A DNA stretch of 64,000 bases from Pedobacter westerhofensis (GTDB lineage: Bacteria; Bacteroidota; Bacteroidia; Sphingobacteriales; Sphingobacteriaceae): assembly GCF_900182595.1 (NCBI RefSeq), contig NZ_FXTN01000004.1, positions 62,001 to 126,000 of the forward strand, written 5' to 3'. Shown here in pieces: positions 25,749 through 33,790 of this stretch (position 1 is the first letter of the stretch; every line of letters starts with the position of its first letter). Below the pieces are notes generated by a model that worked only from the letters and a program-made list of their open reading frames with translations, did no database searches and had not been told where the DNA came from. Made by a program: the position numbers and the translations under genes.

Positions 25749-25976
25749 TTAATGTGATTTCTGATAGGCCTGTATGCCTTCCCTGATCGCATTGATCAGC
25801 GGCAAATCCAGCTCGCAGTCAGATACCAGGCAATGCTCATGGTTATCTTCATCAAGTTCAATTGAACCTATTTTATCCTCGTCTGTATAAATATCATACT
25901 TGTTGTTTTCCAGCGGGCGGATATTAAAATTATGTGCCTGGCCATCTGTTGCTACTTCGATTCTGAATTGATTCAT
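25749..25976 (-). CDS. Small acidic hypothetical protein
   Basis: A 75-residue protein with no signal. It has a strand-rich pattern (FRIEVATDGQAHNFNIRPLENNKYDIYTDEDKIGSIELD) then a helix (LPLINAIREGIQAYQK). It has many Asp/Glu, and two cysteines lie close together in HCLVSDCELD. Small proteins of this appearance are common in Pedobacter-type genomes, but I cannot name a family. The start is the only ATG with a reasonable leader. It is convergent with the FtsX permease gene. Confidence 0.6.
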   Translation of the reverse strand: MNQFRIEVATDGQAHNFNIRPLENNKYDIYTDEDKIGSIELDEDNHEHCLVSDCELDLPLINAIREGIQAYQKSH

Positions 25977-26149
25977 TGAATTTATTTTAACTGTTATTTG
26001 AAGATAACAACGTGCAGGGTTTTTTGTTCAGTAGCGTAGATCGAATCAGGGTATCTATCTTAAAAATTTATGGTGGTATTTGCTGCTAAAATGGAGAAAG
26101 GGCAGATTGTAATCTCCTATCACTGCAAAATTAACACGTATATCAGATC

Positions 26150-26629
26150 TTAATGATCGGTTCTCAAATACTTTTCGGTGATTGTTTGCTCTATGCCTTC
26201 ACTTTCAATTTTCTCGATACCTGTCTGTACCAGGGTATCTTTTTTGATGTACACTTTAAATGTGAACGATTTGCCTTCCCAGTTCCTGTCATTGTAGTAT
26301 TCCAGATGTTCCGTATACTGATCTCCTTTTAATTCGTACTTTCCGCCTCCGGCGTCGAAGTTATTTTTTCCTTCTGCATCGGGCTGGAGGTTGTGTTTCA
26401 GAAATGCGAAATGAGTATCATTGATGATTTTGATCATCTGCTGGTTCTTGGTGTAGTCGGTATGTGTGGTAAGCCCTTTTGACAGTTTTGTGCCGGAGAT
26501 CAATTTCCAGGTGCCTTTCAGGTCAATGCGCTGAACAGTACTGTCAGACTTTAGCTCTTTGCCAGGATCATTGGTACAGGAAATGATGAAAAATAAGGGG
26601 ATCAGCACTATTAACAAGCGTAATGTCAT
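26150..26629 (-). CDS. Lipoprotein with lipocalin-like domain (DUF4488-like)
   Basis: A 159-residue lipoprotein. The signal peptide ends with the lipobox FIISC, placing the lipidated Cys at residue 18. After a linker, DLKGTWKLISGTK is the typical first strand of lipocalin-like/DUF4488 domains, followed by alternating strands (HFAFLKHNL, GKYELKGDQYTEHLEYY, SFTFKVYIKKDTLVQTG). The likely role is binding a small ligand at the envelope; the ligand is unknown. It lies 30 nt downstream of the two DUF6266 genes and may be their cotranscribed neighbour. Confidence 0.76.
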   Translation of the reverse strand: MTLRLLIVLIPLFFIISCTNDPGKELKSDSTVQRIDLKGTWKLISGTKLSKGLTTHTDYTKNQQMIKIINDTHFAFLKHNLQPDAEGKNNFDAGGGKYELKGDQYTEHLEYYNDRNWEGKSFTFKVYIKKDTLVQTGIEKIESEGIEQTITEKYLRTDH

Positions 26630-26659
26630 GGTGATATGGATTGAGTTCTGTTTGTAAAC

Positions 26660-27343
26660 TTATTTGTTGATATCTGGAAAGGGAATGACTATCGAGCCAA
26701 CATAATCACTCCTGGACCTGCTTTTTTGATCGGCTGAGACAAAAAACAGGTATGCGTGGATAATACTTCCAAAATTTCGATCGTAAATCTCTGTGCGTAG
26801 AGACAAAGCTGACCTTGGTACTTTTTCGCCGCTATAGAGCGTTTTTTGTATGGTCTCGTCGTACAGCAGTATGTAAGCCAGATCATTTCCGATTTCTCTG
26901 ATGTTTGCAGTATCTGGTATTTCCCAGCTGACGGTGATGAACTTACTGTCATCATAGGTAATGGCACTTGACCAGGCCATTTCCCGGTTGCCCTGGCTGA
27001 TGACAACCTCAGGGTAGTTGATCGAAAAATTCGGGTGCAAACCAGCAACAGCATGTGCAAGATTATATTGCACTGCCAGGGGAAACTCTGCCTTGCCATT
27101 TCTATTTTTGCCAAAGCCGATTTCAGTGTATTCTTTAATCGCTGCTATAAAGCTTGAAATCAAACCCATTTTAAGGTTTTGAGCTGGTTTAGTCTTGCCC
27201 TTGTTTTTTCTTCTGCGCGCTTTTCTATCGATTGCAGGCCTGAGTTTAAGAACGTTTACACCGCGCGTTTCTGTTACAACTACCGGGCCGATCACACCTT
27301 TTACATCTCCGAACAAGGGATCCGTTTTTCTAAAAATAGCCAT
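26660..27343 (-). CDS. DUF6266-family protein, copy 2
   Basis: A 227-residue protein with no signal peptide. The N-terminus DPLFGDVKGVIGPVVVTETRGVNVLKLRP has the glycine pattern of DUF6266, followed by a very basic stretch (RKARRRKNKGKTKP). The middle and C-terminal parts look like two immunoglobulin-like beta domains. It is a divergent paralogue of the gene just upstream, from which it is separated by 3 nt, so the two are cotranscribed. Function is unknown: the family occurs in multicopy in Sphingobacteria. The strand-rich C-terminal part fits a structural or adhesive role, which is inference. Confidence 0.72.
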   Translation of the reverse strand: MAIFRKTDPLFGDVKGVIGPVVVTETRGVNVLKLRPAIDRKARRRKNKGKTKPAQNLKMGLISSFIAAIKEYTEIGFGKNRNGKAEFPLAVQYNLAHAVAGLHPNFSINYPEVVISQGNREMAWSSAITYDDSKFITVSWEIPDTANIREIGNDLAYILLYDETIQKTLYSGEKVPRSALSLRTEIYDRNFGSIIHAYLFFVSADQKSRSRSDYVGSIVIPFPDINK

Positions 27344-27346
27344 AAC

Positions 27347-27991
27347 TTATTGTTTATCCCAGATGATCTGGCCCAGGTAAATACTTGATGATACACGTTC
27401 GCGGTCTTCGGAAATGAAGGCCATATATGTTTCAATCACCATCTTTTTTTTAAAGGAGGGTAAAAGAATATCGTGTTTGGCTGCGGTTCTCGGTGATCCG
27501 TTTTGTACGGTAAGTGCCTGGAAGGTCGTGGGGAAATATGCTACCAGCATCACCTGATCCGAAGGATCATTCTCTTCGTTTTCAAGGTTCGGATCCCAGC
27601 TAAACTGCAGCCGGTTATCAGCAAGTTTCACCTCTGCGCTGACGGGAAGAGGTAAACTGCCCATTGAAAAGACTACCCGCGAAAAGTCGATTGCGATATC
27701 CGGATATTTTCCCGACATTGCATTTTTCTTATTGAGAGAAAAAGCTACCGAATGAAATGTATGTCCCGCTTTTTTAGGTGTAGTCCTGAATCCCGCCCGG
27801 ATAAACTTCTGTACGGGATTGAGCAGGAGGGTCGCCAATCCAAATTCCATCTGATTGCCCAGTTGAGCATCTGAAAATTTATCGACCACCCCAATTCTCC
27901 GACCTATAATTTGTCCGTTCAGTTCGTAGAAAACCATATTTCCTACGCGGCCTATGACGGTGCCTAAAGCACCAGGTATTAATCTAGCCAT
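27347..27991 (-). CDS. DUF6266-family protein, copy 1
   Basis: 214 residues with no signal peptide. It has the family pattern LIPGALGTVIGRVGNMVFYELNGQIIGRR, then helix SDAQLGNQMEFGLATLLLNPV and a GF-R motif, followed by beta-sandwich-like regions (LQFSWDPN, VMLVAYFP). It is more typical of DUF6266 than its neighbour. A consensus -7 box about 60 bp upstream suggests that this is the first gene of the unit that continues into copy 2 and possibly the lipoprotein. Molecular function is unknown. Confidence 0.75.
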   Translation of the reverse strand: MARLIPGALGTVIGRVGNMVFYELNGQIIGRRIGVVDKFSDAQLGNQMEFGLATLLLNPVQKFIRAGFRTTPKKAGHTFHSVAFSLNKKNAMSGKYPDIAIDFSRVVFSMGSLPLPVSAEVKLADNRLQFSWDPNLENEENDPSDQVMLVAYFPTTFQALTVQNGSPRTAAKHDILLPSFKKKMVIETYMAFISEDRERVSSSIYLGQIIWDKQ

Positions 27992-28049
27992 GATTTATAT
28001 TTGGTTAATGAAAAGATAGACCTAAGATAATAAAGGATTTTGTGAGAAA

Positions 28050-28057
28050 CAAATTTA
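28050..28057 (-). promoter_or_regulatory. -7 element for the DUF6266 unit
   Basis: TAAATTTG on the minus strand is an exact TAnnTTTG match about 59 bp before the copy 1 start. A TTG lies only 13 nt upstream, which is shorter than usual, so the -33 part is uncertain. Confidence 0.42.
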
Positions 28058-28165
28058 AATAAAACTTTGACAAAAGTTAAACTCGTATCGTCTAACTGAC
28101 TGATAGGTAGATGATAGCGGCTTGTTAGGTGTTTTAACCCTAACGATACCCTGCGAGAGCCCTAC

Positions 28166-28187
28166 CAACCCCCTGGCAACCCCCTGG
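28166..28187. repeat. 11-bp perfect tandem repeat
   Basis: CAACCCCCTGG occurs twice in direct succession. It lies upstream of the DUF6266 promoter, is G+C rich in AT-rich surroundings, and is not part of a visible gene. Confidence 0.6.
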
Positions 28188-28408
28188 AAGAATCTGGTTT
28201 AGCCTTAATTCTTGGTTCATTGAGATCCCGTTCTCAGATACGCCTTATAATGTTCATGCTTAACAAATCAGGGAGAGTACTGATCAGGTATTGCAGGATG
28301 CAGCGGGGAGCTTACCTGACAAGTACAATATAAGCTTTTGGCTTTAAATTATCACCAAATGAGATTAATGAAGTGATTGACAAGATACAGTAACAGGAGC
28401 TTGCAAAA

Positions 28409-29461
28409 TTATTTTGTATTGTATTTAGGGGTTGCAGGTACAAAGAATTCCGCTGTGCGCCTTTCTTCTGTCGCTGCTGCATCCGACTTTTTCATTTTTC
28501 TGAGCAGTATCGCCATCTGCTCATGGCAGTATGCTGACACATAAGAATCAGGAAATGAAGTAGCTGAGCGTTTGAACAATTCAAAAGCAGATCTGAGTGA
28601 AAGGGTATCATTTTTCAAACTCAGCTTTTTTCCTTCGTTATAATCGGACAGCCAGTTCCGTGCGATGCTGTTTGTTCGCTGGGCTTCCTCCAGTACAGGG
28701 AAAGGGGGGATCTTTAGAGAGATGTTCTCAGGCCTGACCTCTGTTTGCTTTTGCAAAAAGTACGATTGTATGCCCATCAGGTATGCCTGTGCTTCCGCCT
28801 CGTTGTAAGCAGCTTGTTTCAACCGTTGTTCTTCGCCCGGATTAGTAAAGAATGAAGCTTCTGCAAGGACACCGGGAATGCCGTAGCTGTTACGCAATAC
28901 AGATGATCCCTTTGAAGGAAAAATCACATAGTCTGAAAGCAGGCTCCTGGGGATTGGCCTGCGGTAGAAATATTTCTCGAAAGCCAGGCCAAGGGCTTCT
29001 CCAAATGCAACTCCCGCGAGGTTCTCTGAAACAGCGCCGTGAAAATATATGATAGGGAAATTGACAGCAGTGTCAGCCGTTGCGTTGTGATGAATAGAAA
29101 TCAGGAGATCGGCTTTCTGCTGAACTGCAATTGCAGCACGCTCTTCCAGTTTCACAAGAATATCGGTATCACGCGTAAGGATTACTTTGGCGCCTCTGGC
29201 TTCCAGTTTTTTTTTCAGCAGCAAGGCTACACGCAGGTTGATCCATTCTTCCCTCTCACCGTTGATGCCCTGGCGATAGTGATCGGTTGCTGCAGTTCCT
29301 CCGTGACCAGGATCTACACAGATAGTCTTGTTGTGAAGCAACAGCGAATCACTTGAAGGGAAACTGTGACTATGTAAGTCGGTTAGTGCTGAAGTATGAA
29401 CATGTGCCAGGCAACAAAATGAGGACATCAGGAATAATAGCAGCACAAGACAATTCTTCAT
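28409..29461 (-). CDS. N-acetylmuramoyl-L-alanine amidase (Amidase_3)
   Basis: It cuts the amide bond between muramic acid and the stem peptide in periplasmic peptidoglycan. The start MKNCLVLLLFLMSSF gives a clean signal peptide; a Met 15 codons earlier is less likely. The catalytic domain (about 45-245) shows VDPGHGG with the zinc His, the second ligand Glu in EREEWINLRVALLLKKKLEARG, LLISIHHNA with the third zinc ligand, and AEASFFTNPGEE with the catalytic Glu. A C-terminal helical extension of about 100 residues, possibly TPR-like (LRSAFELFKRSATSFPDSYVSAY), is unusual and may bind a partner. No activator (NlpD/EnvC) gene is nearby. Confidence 0.88.
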   Translation of the reverse strand: MKNCLVLLLFLMSSFCCLAHVHTSALTDLHSHSFPSSDSLLLHNKTICVDPGHGGTAATDHYRQGINGEREEWINLRVALLLKKKLEARGAKVILTRDTDILVKLEERAAIAVQQKADLLISIHHNATADTAVNFPIIYFHGAVSENLAGVAFGEALGLAFEKYFYRRPIPRSLLSDYVIFPSKGSSVLRNSYGIPGVLAEASFFTNPGEEQRLKQAAYNEAEAQAYLMGIQSYFLQKQTEVRPENISLKIPPFPVLEEAQRTNSIARNWLSDYNEGKKLSLKNDTLSLRSAFELFKRSATSFPDSYVSAYCHEQMAILLRKMKKSDAAATEERRTAEFFVPATPKYNTK

Positions 29462-29548
29462 TACAAAAGGGATTGGGGAGAAAATCGTTTTATAGTTATA
29501 CTGCAAATTAATAAATGATCCTGAATTATTTACTCAACTCATACGCTT

Positions 29549-30262
29549 TTACTTCAGCTTCCTGCCTAAAGTGACCGCCTGTTTTTCCTGATTTCTCAAA
29601 GCCGGTGCATATTTGCCCACATACGCTTTCAGTGAGGGGTCTGTATACTGAGAAGCCTGTTTAAAAAGAGCCAGCGCTTTCTGCTGCTCCAGTGCGATCA
29701 TCTTTAAATAAGCCTGATCGAAATCATTTGCGGGCAAGGCAGATAATGTTTTGAGGCCTGGAGTATTGCTTTGCGGTAGCGAAATGCCTTTAGCTACTGC
29801 CAGATCTTTCAGTTCATCATTCGCCTTTCCATAGTCCCTGACTACTGTGGAGGCCAGATTTTTTACAGCCCCGTTCTGTGCACTATTAGTCGCCAGGTCG
29901 CTCAGTTCAATGACAGACAAGAGCCTGACTGAGGCCTGAGTGATGAAATTTGTATTTTCCCTGTTCCTCTCATCTGCTTCCAGATCCTCGCCGGATATAC
30001 CGCTTGATGTAGAATTTGCTGTACCCATAGATGGCGGGCCAGCTGAGAAGGGGGTAGTTCCGCTGTTGGCACCTGTTGGGGTAGCACCGGTAAATGTGGT
30101 GCCGTCTGTAGGACGCGAGTTTACAGGGTCTGTAGATGAGGTGGATACACCTGAGGTGTTGGATGCTGGAACATAGCTTCCGGCATCATATTTCGGAAGT
30201 GAACAGGCCTGTGCAGCAATACCTATTATTGCAGGCAGGACAAAGCTCATTGGGTTTTTCAT
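29549..30262 (-). CDS. DUF4142 lipoprotein, copy 1
   Basis: A 237-residue lipoprotein with lipobox IAAQAC. Residues 20-95 are a low-complexity Ser/Thr/Gly/Pro linker. The C-terminal DUF4142 domain is all helical (FITQASVRLLSVIELSDLATNSAQ, VRDYGKANDELKDLAV, DFDQAYLKMIALEQQKALALFKQ) and has the family's ferritin-like four-helix pattern. DUF4142 proteins are linked to stress in Bacteroidota, but their mechanism is unknown. The second DUF4142 gene lies about 140 bp upstream on the same strand. Confidence 0.82.
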   Translation of the reverse strand: MKNPMSFVLPAIIGIAAQACSLPKYDAGSYVPASNTSGVSTSSTDPVNSRPTDGTTFTGATPTGANSGTTPFSAGPPSMGTANSTSSGISGEDLEADERNRENTNFITQASVRLLSVIELSDLATNSAQNGAVKNLASTVVRDYGKANDELKDLAVAKGISLPQSNTPGLKTLSALPANDFDQAYLKMIALEQQKALALFKQASQYTDPSLKAYVGKYAPALRNQEKQAVTLGRKLK

Positions 30263-30402
30263 GGTAATTGGTTTATAGCAGAGGAGAGGATCATCACCAT
30301 CTTTATCCTATAATGTGTAAGTCGCTTAAAATGTTTTGAATTCGATAAATTCACTGAATCGTACCAGGGTCATTTTTGCATCACTGATATTTCTGTGTAA
30401 TA

Positions 30403-30999
30403 TTATAATTCGTTTTTGATGGATTTTGCAGAATCAAGCTGCATTTTTAATGCAGGAAGCGTTTTGACGATAAAAGCATTAAAAGCGCTGTCTTTCAAAT
30501 CTTTTGCTGCCTTTTCAAAGAGGTTGATGTCTTTTTGCTGATTGTCTGCCGCAATGATCATATATCGCCTGTCAAATTCAGCACCTTTCAATTTGCTGAG
30601 CTCGTTTATGCGCAACTGCATCCGGGCGGGTATTTCAGCTGGGACCATAATATGTTTGTCTGCAGTAATGTCCATCAATTTCTTTCCTGATTTTGTGTGT
30701 TCTTTAATCAGGAGGACACCAAACTTTTTAACTCTCTCATTTTGCGCATTTTCCTGTGCAAGCTGTCCTAAGACCATGTTCATTAAATTCCTGGCTGAAG
30801 CCTTTATTGCAAAAGTAGAGACCTTTGTGGTGGCGGTATCTGCCGGATCTGATATATTGGAGTCTGGCTGTTGCGCAGGCAGGCTGTCAGCCGATAGTGA
30901 ACTGGCGTCGACTGCAGGTTTCGGGTTGGTACTGCAGGCAGTAATCATAAAAAAAACGATCATGACCGAAAGGAATAGATTTGTATTTTTCATCATCAT
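30403..30999 (-). CDS. DUF4142 lipoprotein, copy 2
   Basis: A 198-residue paralogue of the neighbouring lipoprotein with the lipobox MITAC and a shorter Ser/Asp linker. The DUF4142 helical domain is complete (FAIKASARNLMNMVLGQLAQE, GKKLMDITADKHIMVP, EFDRRYMIIAADNQQKDINLFEKAAKD). Three adjacent ATGs could start it; an AAGGAG seven nt before the first (31007-31012) favours 30999. It lies envelope-side of the cell and probably has a role related to copy 1, which is unknown. Confidence 0.8.
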   Translation of the reverse strand: MMMKNTNLFLSVMIVFFMITACSTNPKPAVDASSLSADSLPAQQPDSNISDPADTATTKVSTFAIKASARNLMNMVLGQLAQENAQNERVKKFGVLLIKEHTKSGKKLMDITADKHIMVPAEIPARMQLRINELSKLKGAEFDRRYMIIAADNQQKDINLFEKAAKDLKDSAFNAFIVKTLPALKMQLDSAKSIKNEL

Positions 31000-31300
31000 T
31001 GCTTCACTCCTTGTAATAAACTATAAATATCGTTGTTTACAGATTATTTTTGTCAAAATAAGCAAATTAAGTGATAACTCTATGTGACTACTGCCACATA
31101 ATTCAGGCCGTCTGTAGAGAAGATCTTCCCGACTGCCTGCACAGAGCGAAGCAAGAGCCAGGAAGACAAGAAGAATTCAAGCCTCAGTTAGACTGGACAG
31201 AAGATAAAATTAATGTCCTTTCTTTATGAAAAGGAGTACACAACGATTATATTCGTGCATCAGTCAAATGTAACGCTCCCTTTAATTATAACAACGAATT
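31000..31300. other. Divergent intergenic region
   Basis: 301 bp between the DUF4142 gene and the HAD phosphatase gene. It contains the AAGGAG site and, on the plus strand, TATATTCG (31248-31255), a seven-of-eight match to TAnnTTTG without a clear TTG at the right distance. No gene is convincing here. Confidence 0.55.
31007..31012 (-). promoter_or_regulatory. Shine-Dalgarno-like site for DUF4142 copy 2
   Basis: AAGGAG on the minus strand, 7 nt from the first of three ATGs. Such strong sites are uncommon in Bacteroidota, and this one decides the start. Confidence 0.5.
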
Positions 31301-32083
31301 ATGCAACAAGGACTATTGATAGATATGGATGGTGTCATTTACAATGGCGAGACACTGATCCAGGGTGCTGATACTTTTATAGCAAAGTTAATTAAAGAAG
31401 ATATCCCTTTCGCTTTCATGACAAATAACAGCCAGCGTACCAGCCTGGAAGTGACCAGAAAGCTGAAACGGCTAGGTATCGAGGTTACCAAAGAACATGT
31501 GTACACCAGCGCAATGGCCACAGGTAAATTTCTGGGCGACCAGGGGCATAGCGGAACAGCTTATGTACTGGGTGAAGGAGGCTTACTTACCAGCCTGCAT
31601 GAGAATGGAATCACGCTCGTAGATACTGATCCGGAGTTTGTTGTCTTGGGCGAAGGCAGGAACTTCACGCTGGAAATGGTGCAGCGTGCTGTGGACATGA
31701 TTCTGGCGGGTGCAAAATTTATCACCACCAACAGGGACCCCTCTCCAAAGAAACCGGGATGGAACAATCTGGGTATTGCCGCAACCACGGCGATGATCGA
31801 AGAGGCGAGTGGGGTGAAAGCATTTGTAATCGGAAAGCCCAGCCCTGTTATGATGCGTTCTGCACGGAAGTTTTTAGGACTGGAAACAGCAGGTACAACC
31901 GTAATCGGCGACACGATGGAGACCGATATCCAGGGTGGTGTTCAAATGGGTTACAAAACCATTCTGGTGCTTTCAGGGATTGCCAGTAAGGAACGTCTGG
32001 GGAAATATGCATTTAAACCAGACCTGATCGTTGGTTCGGTTGATAAGCTGGAGTTTCCGCTCAAATGGTGGGACATTAAATAA
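31301..32083 (+). CDS. HAD-superfamily phosphatase, NagD-like (HAD-IIA)
   Basis: A 260-residue cytoplasmic HAD hydrolase. Motif I is DMDGVIYNG (Asp8 nucleophile, Asp10 acid), motif II lies in FMTNNSQR, motif III includes the Lys of FVIGKPSPVMM, and motif IV is GDTMETDIQGG. The C2-type cap between motifs II and III has the NagD/PGP2 arrangement. Such proteins dephosphorylate sugar phosphates or UMP/GMP. The stop abuts that of the convergent DUF1801 gene. Confidence 0.9.
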   Translation: MQQGLLIDMDGVIYNGETLIQGADTFIAKLIKEDIPFAFMTNNSQRTSLEVTRKLKRLGIEVTKEHVYTSAMATGKFLGDQGHSGTAYVLGEGGLLTSLHENGITLVDTDPEFVVLGEGRNFTLEMVQRAVDMILAGAKFITTNRDPSPKKPGWNNLGIAATTAMIEEASGVKAFVIGKPSPVMMRSARKFLGLETAGTTVIGDTMETDIQGGVQMGYKTILVLSGIASKERLGKYAFKPDLIVGSVDKLEFPLKWWDIK

Positions 32084-32461
32084 TTATTTCTTTTTGGCTT
32101 TTGCCAGATTTTCCTTCACCCTGAACCTGACAATTTCCTTAACAAGGTCTAATGGCATGGGCATACCGATAGGGAATTGCACAGAGCCTTTGCCCGTTTT
32201 GTACCCGGACAGTTCTTCTTTGAAATGATCTGTCATACCTGATCCGGGGTAAAAGCCGATGTGATGCTGATAACCTGCAAAATGGACGAGGTTTCCCTTC
32301 AGTTTATAGGTAGGCATCAGGTAACTGATGGCTTCTTCAGCTTCAGGAGCTGCTTCCCCAATGGTCTTTCTCAGGCTGCTCAGCAGTACCTGAGTTTCCT
32401 TCGGGAAAGCAGCTATGTATTCATCAATATTTTTAGGTTTCAACTGATCTGGCGTCATCAT
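32084..32461 (-). CDS. DUF1801 (YdhG/frataxin-like fold) protein
   Basis: A 125-residue protein with the DUF1801 pattern: NIDEYIAAFPKETQVLLSSLRKTIGEAAPEAEEAISYLMPTYKLKGNLVHFAGYQHHIGFYP, followed by GKGSVQFPIGMPMPLDLVKEIVRFRV and a Lys-rich tail. The family has a frataxin-like fold and includes putative iron chaperones (Fra/YdhG), but direct evidence is thin. It abuts the convergent HAD gene with no spacer and lies just downstream of satP on the same strand. Confidence 0.85.
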   Translation of the reverse strand: MMTPDQLKPKNIDEYIAAFPKETQVLLSSLRKTIGEAAPEAEEAISYLMPTYKLKGNLVHFAGYQHHIGFYPGSGMTDHFKEELSGYKTGKGSVQFPIGMPMPLDLVKEIVRFRVKENLAKAKKK

Positions 32462-32480
32462 ACCAAATGTGTCATTGTTT

Positions 32481-33086
32481 TTATCCTACAGTAGATTTTA
32501 CCGGCCCTATCGGCAGCACTACGCGGCCGTAGACCTCATTCAGCACATTAGCGATGCCAGTGTAAATTGCTGAGGCGCCGCAGATAATTCCTTCGTATCC
32601 GGCCAGATGGTCAATTGCAGGATTACCTGTTACTTTACCTGCAACCAATAAGAAGAACAGGATGGTGAGAGAGCCGAACACAAATTGAAGTGCGCGGTTT
32701 AACCTGAGTGTACCGAAGAACAGCAGGAATGTGAAAACACCCCAGATGCTTAGATATGCAGCCATCGCTCCGGCAGTTGTTGGGGCTGCCCAGCCCAGTT
32801 TCGGCATTACGATCAGTCCAACCAGCGAAAGCCAGAAGAAACCGTAAGAGGTAAAAGCAGTAAGGCCGAAAGTATTGTTCTTCTTTGCTTCGATAATTCC
32901 GGCGATCACCTGGGCCAGTCCGCCGTAAAAAATGCCCATGGCCAGGATCATCGAGTTCATTTCAAAAAAACCGGCATTATGAATGTTCAGCAGCACTGTA
33001 GTCATTCCGAAAGCACAAAGTCCTAATGGTGCTGGATTGGCGGTCTCGTTTACAACGGCCACAATTTGGGGAGTAGGTTCTGTCAT
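32481..33086 (-). CDS. satP: Acetate/succinate transporter, SatP/YaaH family
   Basis: An inner-membrane acetate:proton symporter or channel of 201 residues. The family signature NPAPLGL is at residues 17-23, before the first of six hydrophobic segments. A second conserved region is GIFYGGLAQVIAGIIEAKKNNTFG. It matches the usual length of about 190-200. It probably takes up or releases acetate. A 20-nt gap leads to the DUF1801 gene, which may be cotranscribed. Confidence 0.9.
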   Translation of the reverse strand: MTEPTPQIVAVVNETANPAPLGLCAFGMTTVLLNIHNAGFFEMNSMILAMGIFYGGLAQVIAGIIEAKKNNTFGLTAFTSYGFFWLSLVGLIVMPKLGWAAPTTAGAMAAYLSIWGVFTFLLFFGTLRLNRALQFVFGSLTILFFLLVAGKVTGNPAIDHLAGYEGIICGASAIYTGIANVLNEVYGRVVLPIGPVKSTVG

Positions 33087-33226
33087 ACAGGTAAATTGGT
33101 TCGCAAAAAGATTGCGGTGATCTGATATTTGGTTAAAGTTCTAATGATAAATATAATATGATCAGCCTTCTTTTATTGTAACATATTTGAGACTTCGCTT
33201 TGCTGACCGGACTGCCCGTCATACGA

Positions 33227-33607
33227 TCAGAGTTTTGCCTCCTGCAGTTGATGATACGTCACATAGGATATGAGCAGAATGACAAAAAATACCAGTGGAA
33301 AATACCACATGGACGCCATCCCGTCGACAGCAAGGTGAGCGATCACTGCGGAGAGAAAATCAATACCAAAAGCAACATAAGCCCATTCTTTAATCCTTTT
33401 TGGAAACAAGGGAAGGATCAGTATTACTGCGCCGATAAACTTGCCGACACTTACTTCATAGTGAAACCATAAAGGAAGTCCGAGATGTGCAGTTCCATCC
33501 AGTGCCTCTTTGCTGTTCATGAAAAAAATGCCGGGTAAAGTGAAAGCAGCCAGGATACCCGTGCTTACCCAATAAATGATTTTAGTGGTTTTGTTTGTCG
33601 AACTCAT
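33227..33607 (-). CDS. DoxX-like inner-membrane protein
   Basis: A 126-residue protein with four hydrophobic segments: IIYWVSTGILAAFTLPGIFFM, FIGAVILILPLF, WAYVAFGIDFLSAVIAHLAV, and YFPLVFFVILLISYV. The FHYEVSVGKFIGAVILILP motif fits the DoxX-like family (DUF417-related). The start MSSTNKTTK was chosen over an upstream Met because the leader in between is not hydrophobic or conserved-looking. The role is unknown; many relatives sit with redox or stress genes. It is divergent from the Bat operon. Confidence 0.82.
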   Translation of the reverse strand: MSSTNKTTKIIYWVSTGILAAFTLPGIFFMNSKEALDGTAHLGLPLWFHYEVSVGKFIGAVILILPLFPKRIKEWAYVAFGIDFLSAVIAHLAVDGMASMWYFPLVFFVILLISYVTYHQLQEAKL

Positions 33608-33734
33608 ACAAGATTTTTTAAGGTATGATAAATATATCGCGCTGAATATTGCTTTTTGCGGTGCGAAAGTGACAATGAGAAGGGCTGAATGAGACAAATT
33701 TTAACACTTTTTAACATTTATATCTGATATTTTT

Positions 33735-33766
33735 TTGGTGAAAAATGGATATACTGATTAAGTTTG
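33735..33766 (+). promoter_or_regulatory. Promoter of the Bat operon
   Basis: TTG at 33735-33737 (at the end of a T run) and TAAGTTTG at 33759-33766, 21 nt apart, match both boxes of the Bacteroidota housekeeping promoter (TTG, about 19-21 nt, TAnnTTTG). Transcription would begin near 33773, leaving a leader of about 18 nt before the MoxR ATG. Confidence 0.75.
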
Positions 33767-33790
33767 CCTATCTAAAAAATTAAAGGATTA

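Larger units (their letters stand above)
27992..28408. other. Intergenic region with promoter element and tandem repeat
   Basis: This 417-bp region has no convincing gene. It holds the minus-strand -7 element TAAATTTG (28050-28057) for the DUF6266 unit, a perfect 11-bp tandem repeat at 28166-28187, and AT-rich DNA. No terminator after the amidase gene is obvious. Confidence 0.7.
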
